64,000 nucleotides of DNA from Pseudonocardia halophobica (GCF_027922425.1 NZ_BSFQ01000003.1:186001-250000), one strand, 5' to 3'; counted from the first letter of the stretch, positions 44,214 through 53,284 are shown. The notes: generated from the letters alone by a model not told the origin. Translations and numbers: made by a program.

Positions 44214-44380
44214 CCTCGCGGGTCGTTCCGTACCACTGCCCGTACTGCGGCGAGGAAGATCTCGCCCCCGCCGAGCGTTCGGAGAAGGTGCCCGGTGCCG
44301 CCTGGTGGTGCGCGTCCTGCCTGCGCACCTTCGTCGTGACGTTCGTGGGCATCGGGATCCCGGAGGGAGTCGAGTCATGA
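44210..44380 (+). CDS. zinc-ribbon microprotein of the sulfate assimilation operon
   Basis: 56 aa from the GTG at 44210, with 4-bp overlaps to both sirA and cysH. Two CxxC pairs (YHCPYCGEEDL; WWCASCLRTF) form a zinc ribbon or redox thiol site; the rest is short and hydrophobic. I know of no assigned function. Its position, coupled between sulfite reductase and APS reductase, suggests a role in metal or electron handling for these Fe-S enzymes. Confidence 0.82.
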   Translation: MTSRVVPYHCPYCGEEDLAPAERSEKVPGAAWWCASCLRTFVVTFVGIGIPEGVES

Positions 44381-45090
44381 GCGCTGCTGTCCGAACCGCC
44401 ACGGAGACCGACCTGCGCGCCGTCGCCGAGCAGGGCGCGGAGCAGCTGGGCCCGGACGCGACCGCCGAGCAGGTGCTCGCCTGGGCCGCGGAGACCTTCG
44501 GCGACCGCCTGATCGTCGCCTCGAACATGCAGGACGCCGTCCTGGTCGACCTGGCCGCGAAGGCCCGGCCCGGCGTGGAGATCCTCTTCCTGGAGACCGG
44601 CTACCACTTCGCCGAGACGATCGGCACGCGCGACGCCGTCGAACAGGTCTACGACGTGCGGATGGTCAACGCGCAGGCCGCGCAGTCCGTCGCCGAGCAG
44701 GACGCCGCCGAGGGCAAGGACCTCTGGTCGCGCGACCCGAACCGGTGTTGCGCGCTGCGGAAGGTCGCGCCGCTGCAGGACACCCTCGCGAAGTACGACG
44801 CCTGGGTCACCGGCGTCCGCCGCGTCGAGGCCCCCACCCGAGCGAACACCCCCCTGGTCACCTACGACGAGAAGTTCGGGCTGGTCAAGATCAACCCGAT
44901 CGCGGCGTGGAGCGACGAGGAGATGGAGCAGTACATCGCCGACCACGGGATCCTGGTGAACCCGCTGGTCGGGGCGGGGTACCCGAGCATCGGCTGCGCC
45001 CCCTGCACCGCCAAGCCCCTCCCCGGGGCCGACCCGCGCAGCGGCCGCTGGGCGGGCACGTCGAAGATCGAATGCGGGCTGCACACGTGA
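44377..45090 (+). CDS. cysH: adenylyl-sulfate (APS) reductase, 4Fe-4S type
   Basis: 237 aa from the ATG at 44377. The PP-loop region (ASNMQDAVLVDLAAK) and the Cys pairs CCALRK and GCAPCT bind the [4Fe-4S] cluster found in APS-type enzymes; the catalytic Cys is in ECGLHT at the C-terminus. Together with the absence of a cysC kinase, this supports reduction of APS rather than PAPS. Coupled to the zinc-ribbon gene. Confidence 0.94.
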   Translation: MSAAVRTATETDLRAVAEQGAEQLGPDATAEQVLAWAAETFGDRLIVASNMQDAVLVDLAAKARPGVEILFLETGYHFAETIGTRDAVEQVYDVRMVNAQAAQSVAEQDAAEGKDLWSRDPNRCCALRKVAPLQDTLAKYDAWVTGVRRVEAPTRANTPLVTYDEKFGLVKINPIAAWSDEEMEQYIADHGILVNPLVGAGYPSIGCAPCTAKPLPGADPRSGRWAGTSKIECGLHT

Positions 45091-45121
45091 CCGAGCTTGC
45101 GAGGGCACCGAGGGATCGAGC

Positions 45122-46036
45122 ATGACCACTCTGGAGAAGAAGGCGACGCTCGACGCGCTGGACGCGCTCGAGTCCGAGTCCATCCACATCTTCCGCGAGG
45201 TCGCCGGCGAGTTCGACCGGCCGGTGATCCTGTTCTCCGGCGGCAAGGACTCCACGCTGCTGGTGCACCTCGCGGTCAAGGCGTTCGCACCGGCGCCGGT
45301 GCCGTTCCCGCTGCTGCACGTGGACACCGGGCACAACTTCGACGAGGTCATCGACTTCCGGGACTCGATCGTCGAGCGCCTGGGCCTGCGGCTCGAGGTC
45401 GCGAAGGTGCAGGACTACATCGACGACGGCCGGCTGGTCGAGCGGGCGGACGGCACCCGCAACCCGCTGCAGACCCAGCCGCTGCTCGACGCGATCGTCG
45501 AGAACAGGTTCGACGCCGTGTTCGGCGGCGGGCGCCGGGACGAGGAGCGGGCGCGGGCCAAGGAGCGGATCATGTCGCTCCGGGACGCGTTCGGCCGCTG
45601 GGACCCGCGCAAGCAGCGCCCCGAGCTGTGGAACCTCTACAACGGACGGCACGCCCCCGGCGAGCACGTCCGGGTGTTCCCGATCTCCAACTGGACCGAG
45701 CTCGACGTCTGGCGCTACATCCAGCGCGAGGAGATCGAGCTGCCGTCGATCTACTACGCGCACCGGCGCGAGGTGTACAAGCGGGACGGCATGTGGCTGG
45801 CCGAGGGCCCGTGGGGCGGGCCGCGGTCGACCGAGACGGTCGAGAACCTCTCGGTCCGCTACCGAACGGTCGGCGACGGGTCGTGCACCGGCGCCGTCGA
45901 GAGCACGGCCACCACGCTCGACGAGATCATCGCCGAGGTCACCGCCTCCCGGCTCACCGAGCGCGGCGCCACCCGCGCCGACGACCGCCTCTCCGAGGCC
46001 GCCATGGAGGACCGCAAGCGCGAGGGGTACTTCTGA
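45122..46036 (+). CDS. cysD: sulfate adenylyltransferase subunit 2
   Basis: 304 aa. PP-loop ATP pyrophosphatase motif LFSGGKDSTLLVHLA; VDTGHNFDEVIDFRD; GGGRRDEERARAKERI; and C-terminal REVYKRDGMWLAEGPWGG are diagnostic. Forms APS from ATP and sulfate with CysN. It ends 2 bp before the cysN start. Confidence 0.96.
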   Translation: MTTLEKKATLDALDALESESIHIFREVAGEFDRPVILFSGGKDSTLLVHLAVKAFAPAPVPFPLLHVDTGHNFDEVIDFRDSIVERLGLRLEVAKVQDYIDDGRLVERADGTRNPLQTQPLLDAIVENRFDAVFGGGRRDEERARAKERIMSLRDAFGRWDPRKQRPELWNLYNGRHAPGEHVRVFPISNWTELDVWRYIQREEIELPSIYYAHRREVYKRDGMWLAEGPWGGPRSTETVENLSVRYRTVGDGSCTGAVESTATTLDEIIAEVTASRLTERGATRADDRLSEAAMEDRKREGYF

Positions 46037-46038
46037 TC

Positions 46039-47331
46039 ATGGGCTCTGCTGGATCTCACAGGGACCTTCTGCGGTTCGCGACGGCGGGCTCCGTCGACGA
46101 CGGCAAGTCCACGCTGGTCGGGCGGCTGCTCTACGACACCAAGTCGGTGCTCGCGGACCAGATCGAGGCCGTGCAGCGTGCGTCCGTCGACAAGGGACTG
46201 TCCACGCCCGACCTGTCGCTGCTGGTCGACGGTCTGCGCGCCGAGCGCGAGCAGGGCATCACGATCGACGTCGCGTACCGGTACTTCGGCACCCCGACCC
46301 GCGAGTTCGTGCTCGCGGACACCCCGGGGCACGTCCAGTACACGCGCAACACGGTCACCGGCGCGTCCACGGCGGAGCTCGGCGTCCTGCTCGTCGACGC
46401 CCGCAACGGGATCGTCGAGCAGACCCGCCGGCACGCCACCGTGCTCGCGATGCTGCGCGTCCCGCGGCTCGTCCTGGCGATCAACAAGATCGACCTCGTC
46501 GGGTACGACGAGGAGACGCTGCGGGCGATCGAGAAGGAGTTCACCGGGCTGGCGAGGTCGCTCGGGTTCGCCGACGACGCCGTGCAGACCATCCCGGTGT
46601 CCGCGCTCGTCGGGGACAACGTGGTGGAGCGCTCGGAGCACACCCCCTGGTACGACGGGCCGACGCTGCTCGGGCACCTCGAGTCCGTCCCCGTCGTCGG
46701 GCCGGAGGTGGCCAAGCCCTTCCGGATGCCGGTGCAGTACGTGATCCGCCCCCGCACCGAGGAGCTGCACGACTACCGGGGCTACGCCGGGCAGATCGCC
46801 GCCGGCACCGTCGCGCCCGGCGACACCGTGGTGGTGCTCCCGGAGGGCCGCGAGACCACGGTGACCCACGTCGACACCGCCGACGGGCCGCTCGACGAGG
46901 GCACCGCCGGCCGCTCGGTCACGATCCGGCTCGCCGACGACATCGACATCTCCCGCGGGGACATGCTCGTCGCGGCGGACGCGCAGCCCGCCGTGACCTC
47001 GGAGATCGACGCGACCCTGTGCTGGCTGAGCGACAAGCCGTTGCGGCCGAACGCCCGCCTGCTCCTCAAGCACGGCACGCGGACCACCCAGGTCATGGTG
47101 GGGGCCCCGGAGTCGCGGATCGACACGGACACGCTCACCGAGGTCGAGGCGGACGCCCTGTCGCTCAACGACATCGGCCGGGTCACGGTCCGCACCGCGG
47201 ACCCGCTTCCGGTCGACGAGTACGCCGACATCCGCGCCACCGGCAGCTTCCTGCTGATCGACCCGCCGACGGGCAACACGCTCGCCGCCGGCCTGGTCGG
47301 CACGCCGCTGGCCCTGAGCCCCGCCGAGTGA
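46039..47331 (+). CDS. cysN: sulfate adenylyltransferase subunit 1 (GTPase), without APS kinase domain
   Basis: 430 aa from the ATG at 46039. GTPase motifs: SVDDGKST (G1), GITIDVAYRYF (G2), DTPGHVQYTRN (G3) and NKIDLV (G4). The EF-Tu-like domains 2 and 3 follow, and the protein ends without the CysC domain that is fused in many mycobacterial CysN proteins. GTP hydrolysis drives APS formation by CysD. Lack of CysC fits the APS-reductase route. Confidence 0.95.
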   Translation: MGSAGSHRDLLRFATAGSVDDGKSTLVGRLLYDTKSVLADQIEAVQRASVDKGLSTPDLSLLVDGLRAEREQGITIDVAYRYFGTPTREFVLADTPGHVQYTRNTVTGASTAELGVLLVDARNGIVEQTRRHATVLAMLRVPRLVLAINKIDLVGYDEETLRAIEKEFTGLARSLGFADDAVQTIPVSALVGDNVVERSEHTPWYDGPTLLGHLESVPVVGPEVAKPFRMPVQYVIRPRTEELHDYRGYAGQIAAGTVAPGDTVVVLPEGRETTVTHVDTADGPLDEGTAGRSVTIRLADDIDISRGDMLVAADAQPAVTSEIDATLCWLSDKPLRPNARLLLKHGTRTTQVMVGAPESRIDTDTLTEVEADALSLNDIGRVTVRTADPLPVDEYADIRATGSFLLIDPPTGNTLAAGLVGTPLALSPAE

Positions 47332-47376
47332 CCACTCGCGGGACGGGAGCGGCGGCGTGATCGGAACCGACCTCTG

Positions 47377-48072
47377 ATGGCGTTGCCCACCCTCGTCGCC
47401 GTCGCGCACGGCAGCCGGGACCCGCGGTCCTCGACGACCGTCCGGGATCTCGTCGACGTCGTGCGCGCACGGGCCCCGGAGCTCGACGTCCGGCCCGCCT
47501 TCCTCGACTTCCACGAGCCCGGGTTCGGCGAGGTGCTGGCCGACCTGGACGGACCCGCGGTCGTGGTGCCGCTGCTGCTCGGCTCGGCGTACCACGCGCG
47601 CGTCGACATCCCGGCCGTCGTGGAGGAGTCGGGGGCGCCGCACGTCCAGGTCGCCGACGTCCTCGGCCCCGACCCCGCCCTGCTCGACGTCGCCGCCGAG
47701 CGGCTCGCCGCGCTCGGCCTGGCCCCCGGCGACCCCGGTCTGGGCCTCGTGCTCGCCGGCACGGGCTCCTCGCACCAGGCCGCCAACGCCGTCGTGCAGC
47801 GGCTGGCGGAGCGCTGGCCGCACACGGTCGCCGCCTTCGCCACCGCCTCGCCCGGGATCGCCGAGGCGGTCGCGGAGCTGCGGGAACGCGGCGTCCGCCG
47901 CATCGCCGTCGCGTCCTGGTTCCTCGCCCCCGGTCGCCTGCTCGACCGGGTGCACGAGCAGGCCGCCGGCGCACCCGTCGCCGAGGCGCTCGGCGCCCAC
48001 CCCGCGATCGCCGACGTGGTGCTGGCGCGCTACCGCGCCACCGCAGCGACCCTTCTCCCCGCCGCAGCCTGA
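47377..48072 (+). CDS. sirohydrochlorin ferrochelatase (CbiX/SirB-like)
   Basis: 231 aa. Class II chelatase pattern in two lobes: LVAVAHGSRDPRSS with the metal-binding His, FLDFHEPGFGEVL, VVPLLLGSAYHARVDIP (second His), then GLGLVLAGTGSSHQAANAVVQ and RIAVASWFLAPGRLLDRV. It inserts iron to make siroheme for the sulfite reductase encoded upstream. Position at the end of the cys operon supports this over cobalt chelation. Confidence 0.92.
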   Translation: MALPTLVAVAHGSRDPRSSTTVRDLVDVVRARAPELDVRPAFLDFHEPGFGEVLADLDGPAVVVPLLLGSAYHARVDIPAVVEESGAPHVQVADVLGPDPALLDVAAERLAALGLAPGDPGLGLVLAGTGSSHQAANAVVQRLAERWPHTVAAFATASPGIAEAVAELRERGVRRIAVASWFLAPGRLLDRVHEQAAGAPVAEALGAHPAIADVVLARYRATAATLLPAAA

Positions 48073-48395
48073 TCCGGCCGCCGCGCCGCGTGCCGGCGCG
48101 GGCGGCGCGCTGTCACCTCGGACCGACCTTGATCGTCAGTGGCGTGTAGTGCGGCCACGGAGGACAGTCGAAATGTCCGGTCCCGCACGGCTGCCTCTGA
48201 GACAGGAACCGGACAGGGCGACGGACAGGTCTGAGAGGCTGACCACGCCGATCGGCGGAAGCGATCATCAACCTGCGCGTCCCCGCACGTCAGAACCCCG
48301 CCTCGACCAGCACCGTTTCGTCCGGACATTTCCCGCTGCTCCCGCATCACGGACGCCCGGTTGAGCCTCCGCGCCCGTGATCGCACGATGGGGTC
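48073..48395. other. 323-bp intergenic stretch with a distant inverted repeat
   Basis: No convincing gene. It contains the 11-bp pair GAAATGTCCGG (48170-48180) and CCGGACATTTC (48322-48332), separated by about 140 bp. Between them are several GGACAG/CCGGAC fragments. It could be a decayed mobile element or a structured RNA leader for the exporter gene; neither is supported strongly. Confidence 0.35.
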
Positions 48396-48521
48396 ATGCC
48401 CGCCGACGACCTGCGCCCGCTCTCCCCGGGCGCCTTCGCCGTGCGGCCCCTCCGGGTCTCGGACCTGGAGCTGTTCTGGCCGTCGCGCCGCGGCCACGCC
48501 TTCGACGAGCTCTGTCGCTGA
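48396..48521 (+). CDS. possible 41-codon ORF upstream of the TauE/SafE exporter
   Basis: ATG at 48396 after GATGGGGTC; the peptide begins MPADDLRPLSPGAFAVRPLR and ends RRGHAFDELCR. High-GC codon bias at third positions supports coding, but there is no known relative. It could be a gene fragment or a leader peptide (it ends with C-R). Low confidence. Confidence 0.25.
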   Translation: MPADDLRPLSPGAFAVRPLRVSDLELFWPSRRGHAFDELCR

Positions 48522-48611
48522 ACCTCGTCGTCGCTCCCCTGCTCGACCGCGCCGCGCCCAGGCCCGCTCGCCGTGCCCGCGCGCGCCCACCATCGCGAGA
48601 GAACCACCGCA

Positions 48612-49592
48612 ATGCGCACCCTGATCGTCTTCGCCCTGGTCGGCCTCGGCGCCCAGCTCGTCGACGGCGCCCTGGGCATGGCCTACGGCGTCACGTCCTC
48701 GTCGCTGCTGCTGATCGCCGGCGTGAACCCGGCCGCCGCCAGCGCCTCCGTGCACCTCGCCGAGGTCGGCACCACCCTCGCCGCCGGCGCCTCGCACTGG
48801 CGCTTCGGCAACGTCGACTGGAAGCTCGTGCTCCGTCTCGGCGTGCCGGGCGCGATCGGCGCCTTCATCGGCGCGACGGTGCTCTCGGCGCTGTCGACCG
48901 AGGACGCCGCCCCGATCATGGCCGGCATCCTGCTGGCGCTGGGCGTCTACATCCTGCTGCGCTTCTCGGTCCGCCCGCCCCGCGAGGCCACGGCCCGGCG
49001 CTCCCCGCACCGCTCCAAGTTCCTGTCGCCGCTGGGCCTGGTCGCCGGATTCGTCGACGCCACCGGGGGCGGCGGCTGGGGTCCCGTCGCGACGCCCGCG
49101 CTGCTGACCGCGGGCAAGACGGCGCCGCGCACCGTGATCGGGTCCGTGGACACCTCGGAGTTCCTGGTCGCGCTGTTCGCCAGCATCGGGTTCCTGCTCG
49201 GGCTGGGCAGCGCCGTCCTCGACCCGTGGACGATCGGCGGCCTGCTGCTCGGCGGCCTGGTCGCCGCGCCGATCGCGGCCTGGCTGGTCACGAAGATCCC
49301 CGCGCCGGTGCTGGGCACCGCGGTCGGCGGCATCATCGTGTTCACCAACGCCCGCACGATCCTCGACGCGCTCGACGCGTCCGGCCCCGTGCTCGCCGTG
49401 GCCTACACGCTGATCGTCGCGGCCTGGGTCGCCGCGGTCGCCGTCTCGGTGCAGCGGCTCCGCCGGACCCGCGCCGCCGCGGCCGCGCAGCCGGCATCCG
49501 AGGGCCGGGAGCTGGCCGGTGCGACGGCCGGCGGGTCGACCGAGCGCATCCCCTCCGACTCCACCCCGCGCCCCCTCCCCGACGAGGACTGA
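48612..49592 (+). CDS. TauE/SafE-family sulfite/sulfonate exporter
   Basis: 326 aa from the ATG at 48612. Eight hydrophobic segments in two halves, each opening with the family motif: VGLGAQLVDGALGMAYGVTSSSLLL and LGLVAGFVDATGGGGWGPVATPALL. TauE/SafE proteins export sulfite, sulfoacetate or related anions. Its place after the sulfate assimilation operon suggests protection from excess sulfite. The C-terminal 50 residues are disordered. Confidence 0.9.
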   Translation: MRTLIVFALVGLGAQLVDGALGMAYGVTSSSLLLIAGVNPAAASASVHLAEVGTTLAAGASHWRFGNVDWKLVLRLGVPGAIGAFIGATVLSALSTEDAAPIMAGILLALGVYILLRFSVRPPREATARRSPHRSKFLSPLGLVAGFVDATGGGGWGPVATPALLTAGKTAPRTVIGSVDTSEFLVALFASIGFLLGLGSAVLDPWTIGGLLLGGLVAAPIAAWLVTKIPAPVLGTAVGGIIVFTNARTILDALDASGPVLAVAYTLIVAAWVAAVAVSVQRLRRTRAAAAAQPASEGRELAGATAGGSTERIPSDSTPRPLPDED

Positions 49593-49603
49593 CCAACCCG
49601 GAG

Positions 49604-49648
49604 CGAACGGCGCTCTCGCTCACCGGATGCGAGCGAGAGCGCCGTTCG
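49604..49648. repeat. GAGCG-type perfect hairpin (likely bidirectional terminator)
   Basis: Perfect 18-nt arms (CGAACGGCGCTCTCGCTC and its complement) around a 9-nt loop ACCGGATGC. It lies between the exporter stop and the convergent FAD-protein stop. Nearly the same arms occur at 6419-6470. Confidence 0.85.
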
Positions 49649-49665
49649 TCCGTGTGGGGGCGGGG

Positions 49666-51549
49666 CTAGGCGGCGGCGCTGCGCGCGCCCGGCAGGGACA
49701 GCAGGACGGCGCGAGCGACGGCGTCGTTGTAGCGCAGGCTCTGCGCGTTCATCCCGGGCCGCGTGAAGGCCCCCGCCACCTTGACGGTGGTGTGCGGCCC
49801 GACCGCGAACCGCTGCGCGTGGGCGTGACCGGCCGCGTCGATGAGCGCCCCGTCGGCCGGCCGCACCCGGACCAGCCCGGTGTGCCGCAGGACCGCGCCC
49901 GAGTCGTCCCGCAGTACCTCCTCGGACACCTCGCCGGTGGCGCGCAGGCCGGCCAGCAGCGGGTCGGCTGTGCGCTCGACGCTGGGTTCGGGCAGCCGGG
50001 CGTCGACGAGGATCGTGGACCGGACCGGCGGCGCCCCGGCCAGCGTGGTGCTGCCCGCGCGGAAGCCGTCGTCGTCGAGGTCGACCCACATGCCCGGGCC
50101 CAGGAACTGCACGAACCCGGCCTCGGAGAGCGCCAGCAGCTGCCGGACCCGGAACCCGGGCGGGCCGCTCGCGACCGAGTTGAAGAAGCTCTGCCACCAC
50201 GGGACGTCGCGGGCCCGCGAGACGGCCGAGAGCAGCCCGGCGCCCTGCACCCGGGTGATCTCCCCGTAGACGGCGAGCATGGCCGTGAAGGCGCCGAGGT
50301 GCGGCGTGTGCCGCTCGTCGGTGTGCTGGCGCAGGTCCTCGGCGATCCTGGCCCGGACCAGCGGCTGCAGCTCCTCCAGCGACCCGGCCGCGAGCCCGTC
50401 GAACGGCCGGTCCAGGGCCGCGAAGTCGAGCCGGTCGATCGGGTCGGGGACCGCCGACGCCAGCAGCTCGGTCATCTCCGGGGAGTCCCAGTCGAGCGCG
50501 GCGTAGCGCGGCTCGAACTCCTCCCAAGGCAGCGCGACGAGCTCGGGGTGGCCCAGGAACAGCTCGTGGTACCAGCCGAACGCGATCTCCTTGGCCATCA
50601 GCGGCCAGAGGTCGCGGCGCAGCTCCAGCGGCCGCGGCAGCGCGTCGACCACGTCCGGGGTGAGGAACCGCGGCACCGGCGGGCGGCCCGCGCGCAGCTG
50701 GTAGTGCGTCTTGGAGTGGTACGGGGCACCGCGCGGCGACCCGGCGACCAGCCGCGGCTCCCGGCCCGACGGAACGTAGGTCAACCCGCCGGGGCCCTCC
50801 TCGAACCGGCCGCCGCGCCCCTCGAACAGCAGCACCATCAGGTCGACGAACGCGAGCCCGAGCCCGCGCGCGATCACCGTCTCCCCCGGCTCGACGACCG
50901 AGAGGTCCGAGTCCGTGGTCTGCTCCGGCGGGAGGTAGCGCAGCCCGCGCGCGGTGGCGGCGTCGAGCAGGGCCTGCTCGTCCGGCGCCGGGGTGGCGTC
51001 GAGGTGCCCCGACGCGAGCACCACGGCGTCGACCGTCAGCGCGGGCTCCCCCTCGACGGCCAGCACCTGCCGGCCGGCCCGCTCGGTCAGCCCGGTGGCG
51101 CGGGCGGCGTGCACGTGCACGCGGATGTTGCCCGGCAGGTCGGCGACGACCGCACGCAGCACCGCGGCGAGGTAGCGGCTCTGCAGCCGGCGGCTCGGGA
51201 ACGTCGAGGCGGTGACGGCGCGCAGCTCGGCGGCCAGCTCCGGCGGCCAGTCGGCGAGGTCGGCCTCGGACAGCCCCTGCGCCCACTCCCAGAACGACGG
51301 CCCGGGGATGATCGGCCCGTCGCACACCACCGAGTCGTCCGTGTACATCGTGACGTCGGCGGCCATCGAGTTCATGGCCAGCAGCGGCGACTGCGCGTCG
51401 CGCCAGATGCGCCCGGCGCCCGCCGGGTACGGGTCGACGAGGTGGACGTCCAGGGCGTCGCCGAACAGCTCGGGCGCGCTGGCCGAGATCCGCTCCAGGA
51501 TCCCCACGCCGCGCGGACCGGCCCCCACGATCGCGATGGCGGTGCTCAT
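49666..51549 (-). CDS. large FAD/NAD(P)-binding oxidoreductase-like protein
   Basis: 627 aa from the ATG at 51549. N-terminal dinucleotide fold IAIVGAGPRGVGILERI, VHLVDPYPAGAGRIWR and SPLLAMNSMAADVTMYTDDS are typical of the NAD_binding_9 / FAD-NAD(P)-binding group related to lysine/ornithine N-hydroxylases. ARGLGLAFVDLMVLL and VVLASGHLDATP follow. The remaining 350 residues form a helical domain I cannot name. No siderophore or NRPS genes are near, so the substrate is unknown. Single gene; convergent with the exporter. Confidence 0.82.
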   Translation of the reverse strand: MSTAIAIVGAGPRGVGILERISASAPELFGDALDVHLVDPYPAGAGRIWRDAQSPLLAMNSMAADVTMYTDDSVVCDGPIIPGPSFWEWAQGLSEADLADWPPELAAELRAVTASTFPSRRLQSRYLAAVLRAVVADLPGNIRVHVHAARATGLTERAGRQVLAVEGEPALTVDAVVLASGHLDATPAPDEQALLDAATARGLRYLPPEQTTDSDLSVVEPGETVIARGLGLAFVDLMVLLFEGRGGRFEEGPGGLTYVPSGREPRLVAGSPRGAPYHSKTHYQLRAGRPPVPRFLTPDVVDALPRPLELRRDLWPLMAKEIAFGWYHELFLGHPELVALPWEEFEPRYAALDWDSPEMTELLASAVPDPIDRLDFAALDRPFDGLAAGSLEELQPLVRARIAEDLRQHTDERHTPHLGAFTAMLAVYGEITRVQGAGLLSAVSRARDVPWWQSFFNSVASGPPGFRVRQLLALSEAGFVQFLGPGMWVDLDDDGFRAGSTTLAGAPPVRSTILVDARLPEPSVERTADPLLAGLRATGEVSEEVLRDDSGAVLRHTGLVRVRPADGALIDAAGHAHAQRFAVGPHTTVKVAGAFTRPGMNAQSLRYNDAVARAVLLSLPGARSAAA

Positions 51550-51771
51550 CGTCCTCCCGGCAGTCGACCTTCGGACTGTGCAGCGCATCGACCCACCGCC
51601 GGTATTCCCGGGGACCCTGCCCCCGCGCCGGGGTGGGGTCCACCCCACGCCCGGAACGGGGGCCGACGACCGGTGTGCGGGGGTTGACTCGGTCGTTCCG
51701 TCCGGCGCGGATCGGCACAGTTCTCGGCATCGGAGGCCCGGACGGGGCCTCCACAACCCGAGGAGCACACC

Positions 51772-51981
51772 ATGCCGTGGCAGAGCACCTACAGCGAGGA
51801 CTACGACTACGAGGAGAGCTGGGACGAGGAGGAGTTCGAGGAGACGGGCGAGGACGAGGACGGCGGCGACGACTTCGAGGAGACCGCCAGCTTCGACGAG
51901 GACGACTCCGCCGAGGAGGTCTCCGACGACGACGGCGGCGACGACGAGGGCGACGACGACTACGACGACTTCGCCGCATGA
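51772..51981 (+). CDS. extremely acidic small protein
   Basis: 69 aa from the ATG at 51772, with CGAGGAGCACACC upstream. After MPWQSTYSEDYDYEESW nearly every residue is Asp, Glu, Gly or Ser, with no hydrophobic core, so it should be disordered. It could bind cations, a basic protein or nucleic-acid-binding surfaces. It is followed 71 bp later by a coiled-coil membrane protein on the same strand, with a second ribosome site, so the two probably work together. Confidence 0.75.
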   Translation: MPWQSTYSEDYDYEESWDEEEFEETGEDEDGGDDFEETASFDEDDSAEEVSDDDGGDDEGDDDYDDFAA

Positions 51982-52052
51982 CCGGACCCGGCCGGCCCGC
52001 ACCGCGGGCCGGCCGGAGCCGTCCCCCGACCCCACCACCCGAGGAGCCGGAG

Positions 52053-53213
52053 ATGCCCGAGACGATCACCGCCCCCACCCGCAGCACCGCCGCCGAGGCG
52101 GCCGAGCTCCTCGACGAGACCCTGGCCGGCGCGGAGGCCAACGACCGCGCGGACCTCATCCGCCGGGTGCGCCGCGCCCGGGAGACCCTGCGCTCGGCCC
52201 GCAACACCGAGCACGAGGCCGCCGCGATCCGCGCCGCGGGCGAGGAGACCGACCGCGCGCTCGCCTCCCTGGGCGCCGACCTGCGCTACCGCCGCGCCTC
52301 CCTCACCGACCCCACCCGCGCCAACCGGCTGCGCGCCGAGCTCGCCCGCACCCGCACCCGGTCCGACCACGAGCGCGCCCTGGCCCGGGAGTGGCCCCAG
52401 CTCCTCGCCGACGGCTTCGCCACCCTCGTCTCCGACGCCGAGTTCGCCGTCCGCACCGCCTCCCGCAGCGTGCTCGCCGAGGCCGAGGCCGCCCTCGCCG
52501 CGACGGACCCGCGCAAGGACCGCGCCCGGCTCGACGAGCAGCTCCGCACGCGCCTGGTCGTCGAGGCCGACCGGACCCGCGAGCAGGCCCGCGACACCGT
52601 CGCCGCGCTCGCCGCCCGCCTCGACCGGCACCTCGAGCTCGACACCCCGCTCGAGGTCCCGGCGCTGCCGATGGTCACGCCGGCCTCGCTCGTCGAGAAC
52701 CTGGCGCCGCCCACGGCGACGCACGACGGCGGCCGCATGCCGGTACCCGCCCGGATGGCCAGGATCGTCATGCCCTCCTACGCCGGCATCATGATGTCCC
52801 TCGTGCTCACGCGGGTCTTCCACGTCACGATGCCGCTCTGGATCCTGATCACCGGGGCCGTGGTGGCCGCGCTCGCCCTCGGCGGGTCGGCGGTGGCCGC
52901 CGAGCGCAAGCGGTCCCTCGACCGGCGCCGGCAGGAGGCGCGCACGCGGAACCGCGCCGTCGTCGACGAGTTCCAGATCGTGCTCGTCAAGCAGCTGCGC
53001 GACGCCTCCCGCACCGCCCAGACCACGCTGCGCCGCGCGGCCGGCACCGCCGTCACCGCCCGCGAGAGGGAGACGACGGCGCAGCTCGAGGAGGTGCGCC
53101 GCACCGTCGAGGAGCTGCGCGACACGAGCCGGGCGATCAAGGCCGTGGACGCCGACCTGACCTCCGTCGCCGACCTCCGGGCCCGCGCCCGCCGGCTCGC
53201 CGAGGGCACCTGA
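52053..53213 (+). CDS. coiled-coil protein with central two-helix membrane hairpin
   Basis: 386 aa from the ATG at 52053, with CGAGGAGCCGGAG upstream. Residues 1-195 are long charged helices (AEAAELLDETLAGAEAND...DRARLDEQLRTRLVVEADRTREQARDT). Two adjacent membrane segments lie at about 238-256 and 259-283, and residues 284-380 are again coiled coil (RRTVEELRDTSRAIKAVDADL). The helix-hairpin-helix layout recalls the stalk and paddle part of bacterial dynamin-like proteins, but there is no GTPase domain. No named family is recognised. Confidence 0.78.
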   Translation: MPETITAPTRSTAAEAAELLDETLAGAEANDRADLIRRVRRARETLRSARNTEHEAAAIRAAGEETDRALASLGADLRYRRASLTDPTRANRLRAELARTRTRSDHERALAREWPQLLADGFATLVSDAEFAVRTASRSVLAEAEAALAATDPRKDRARLDEQLRTRLVVEADRTREQARDTVAALAARLDRHLELDTPLEVPALPMVTPASLVENLAPPTATHDGGRMPVPARMARIVMPSYAGIMMSLVLTRVFHVTMPLWILITGAVVAALALGGSAVAAERKRSLDRRRQEARTRNRAVVDEFQIVLVKQLRDASRTAQTTLRRAAGTAVTARERETTAQLEEVRRTVEELRDTSRAIKAVDADLTSVADLRARARRLAEGT

Positions 53214-53284
53214 GGGGAACACGCCGGGCCTCGGCGTGCTTGTGCGAGGGGAGAGCCGACTCCCGTCCGCGAAGGAGCACGCCA

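Noticed and set aside
44377..45090. PAPS reductase instead of APS reductase
   Set aside because: The Fe-S cluster cysteines (CC ... CxxC) are present and cysN carries no APS kinase, both pointing to APS.
53214..53284. Riboswitch before the SsuD-like monooxygenase
   Set aside because: Only one short GC hairpin is present in about 70 bp, without a conserved aptamer core or terminator.
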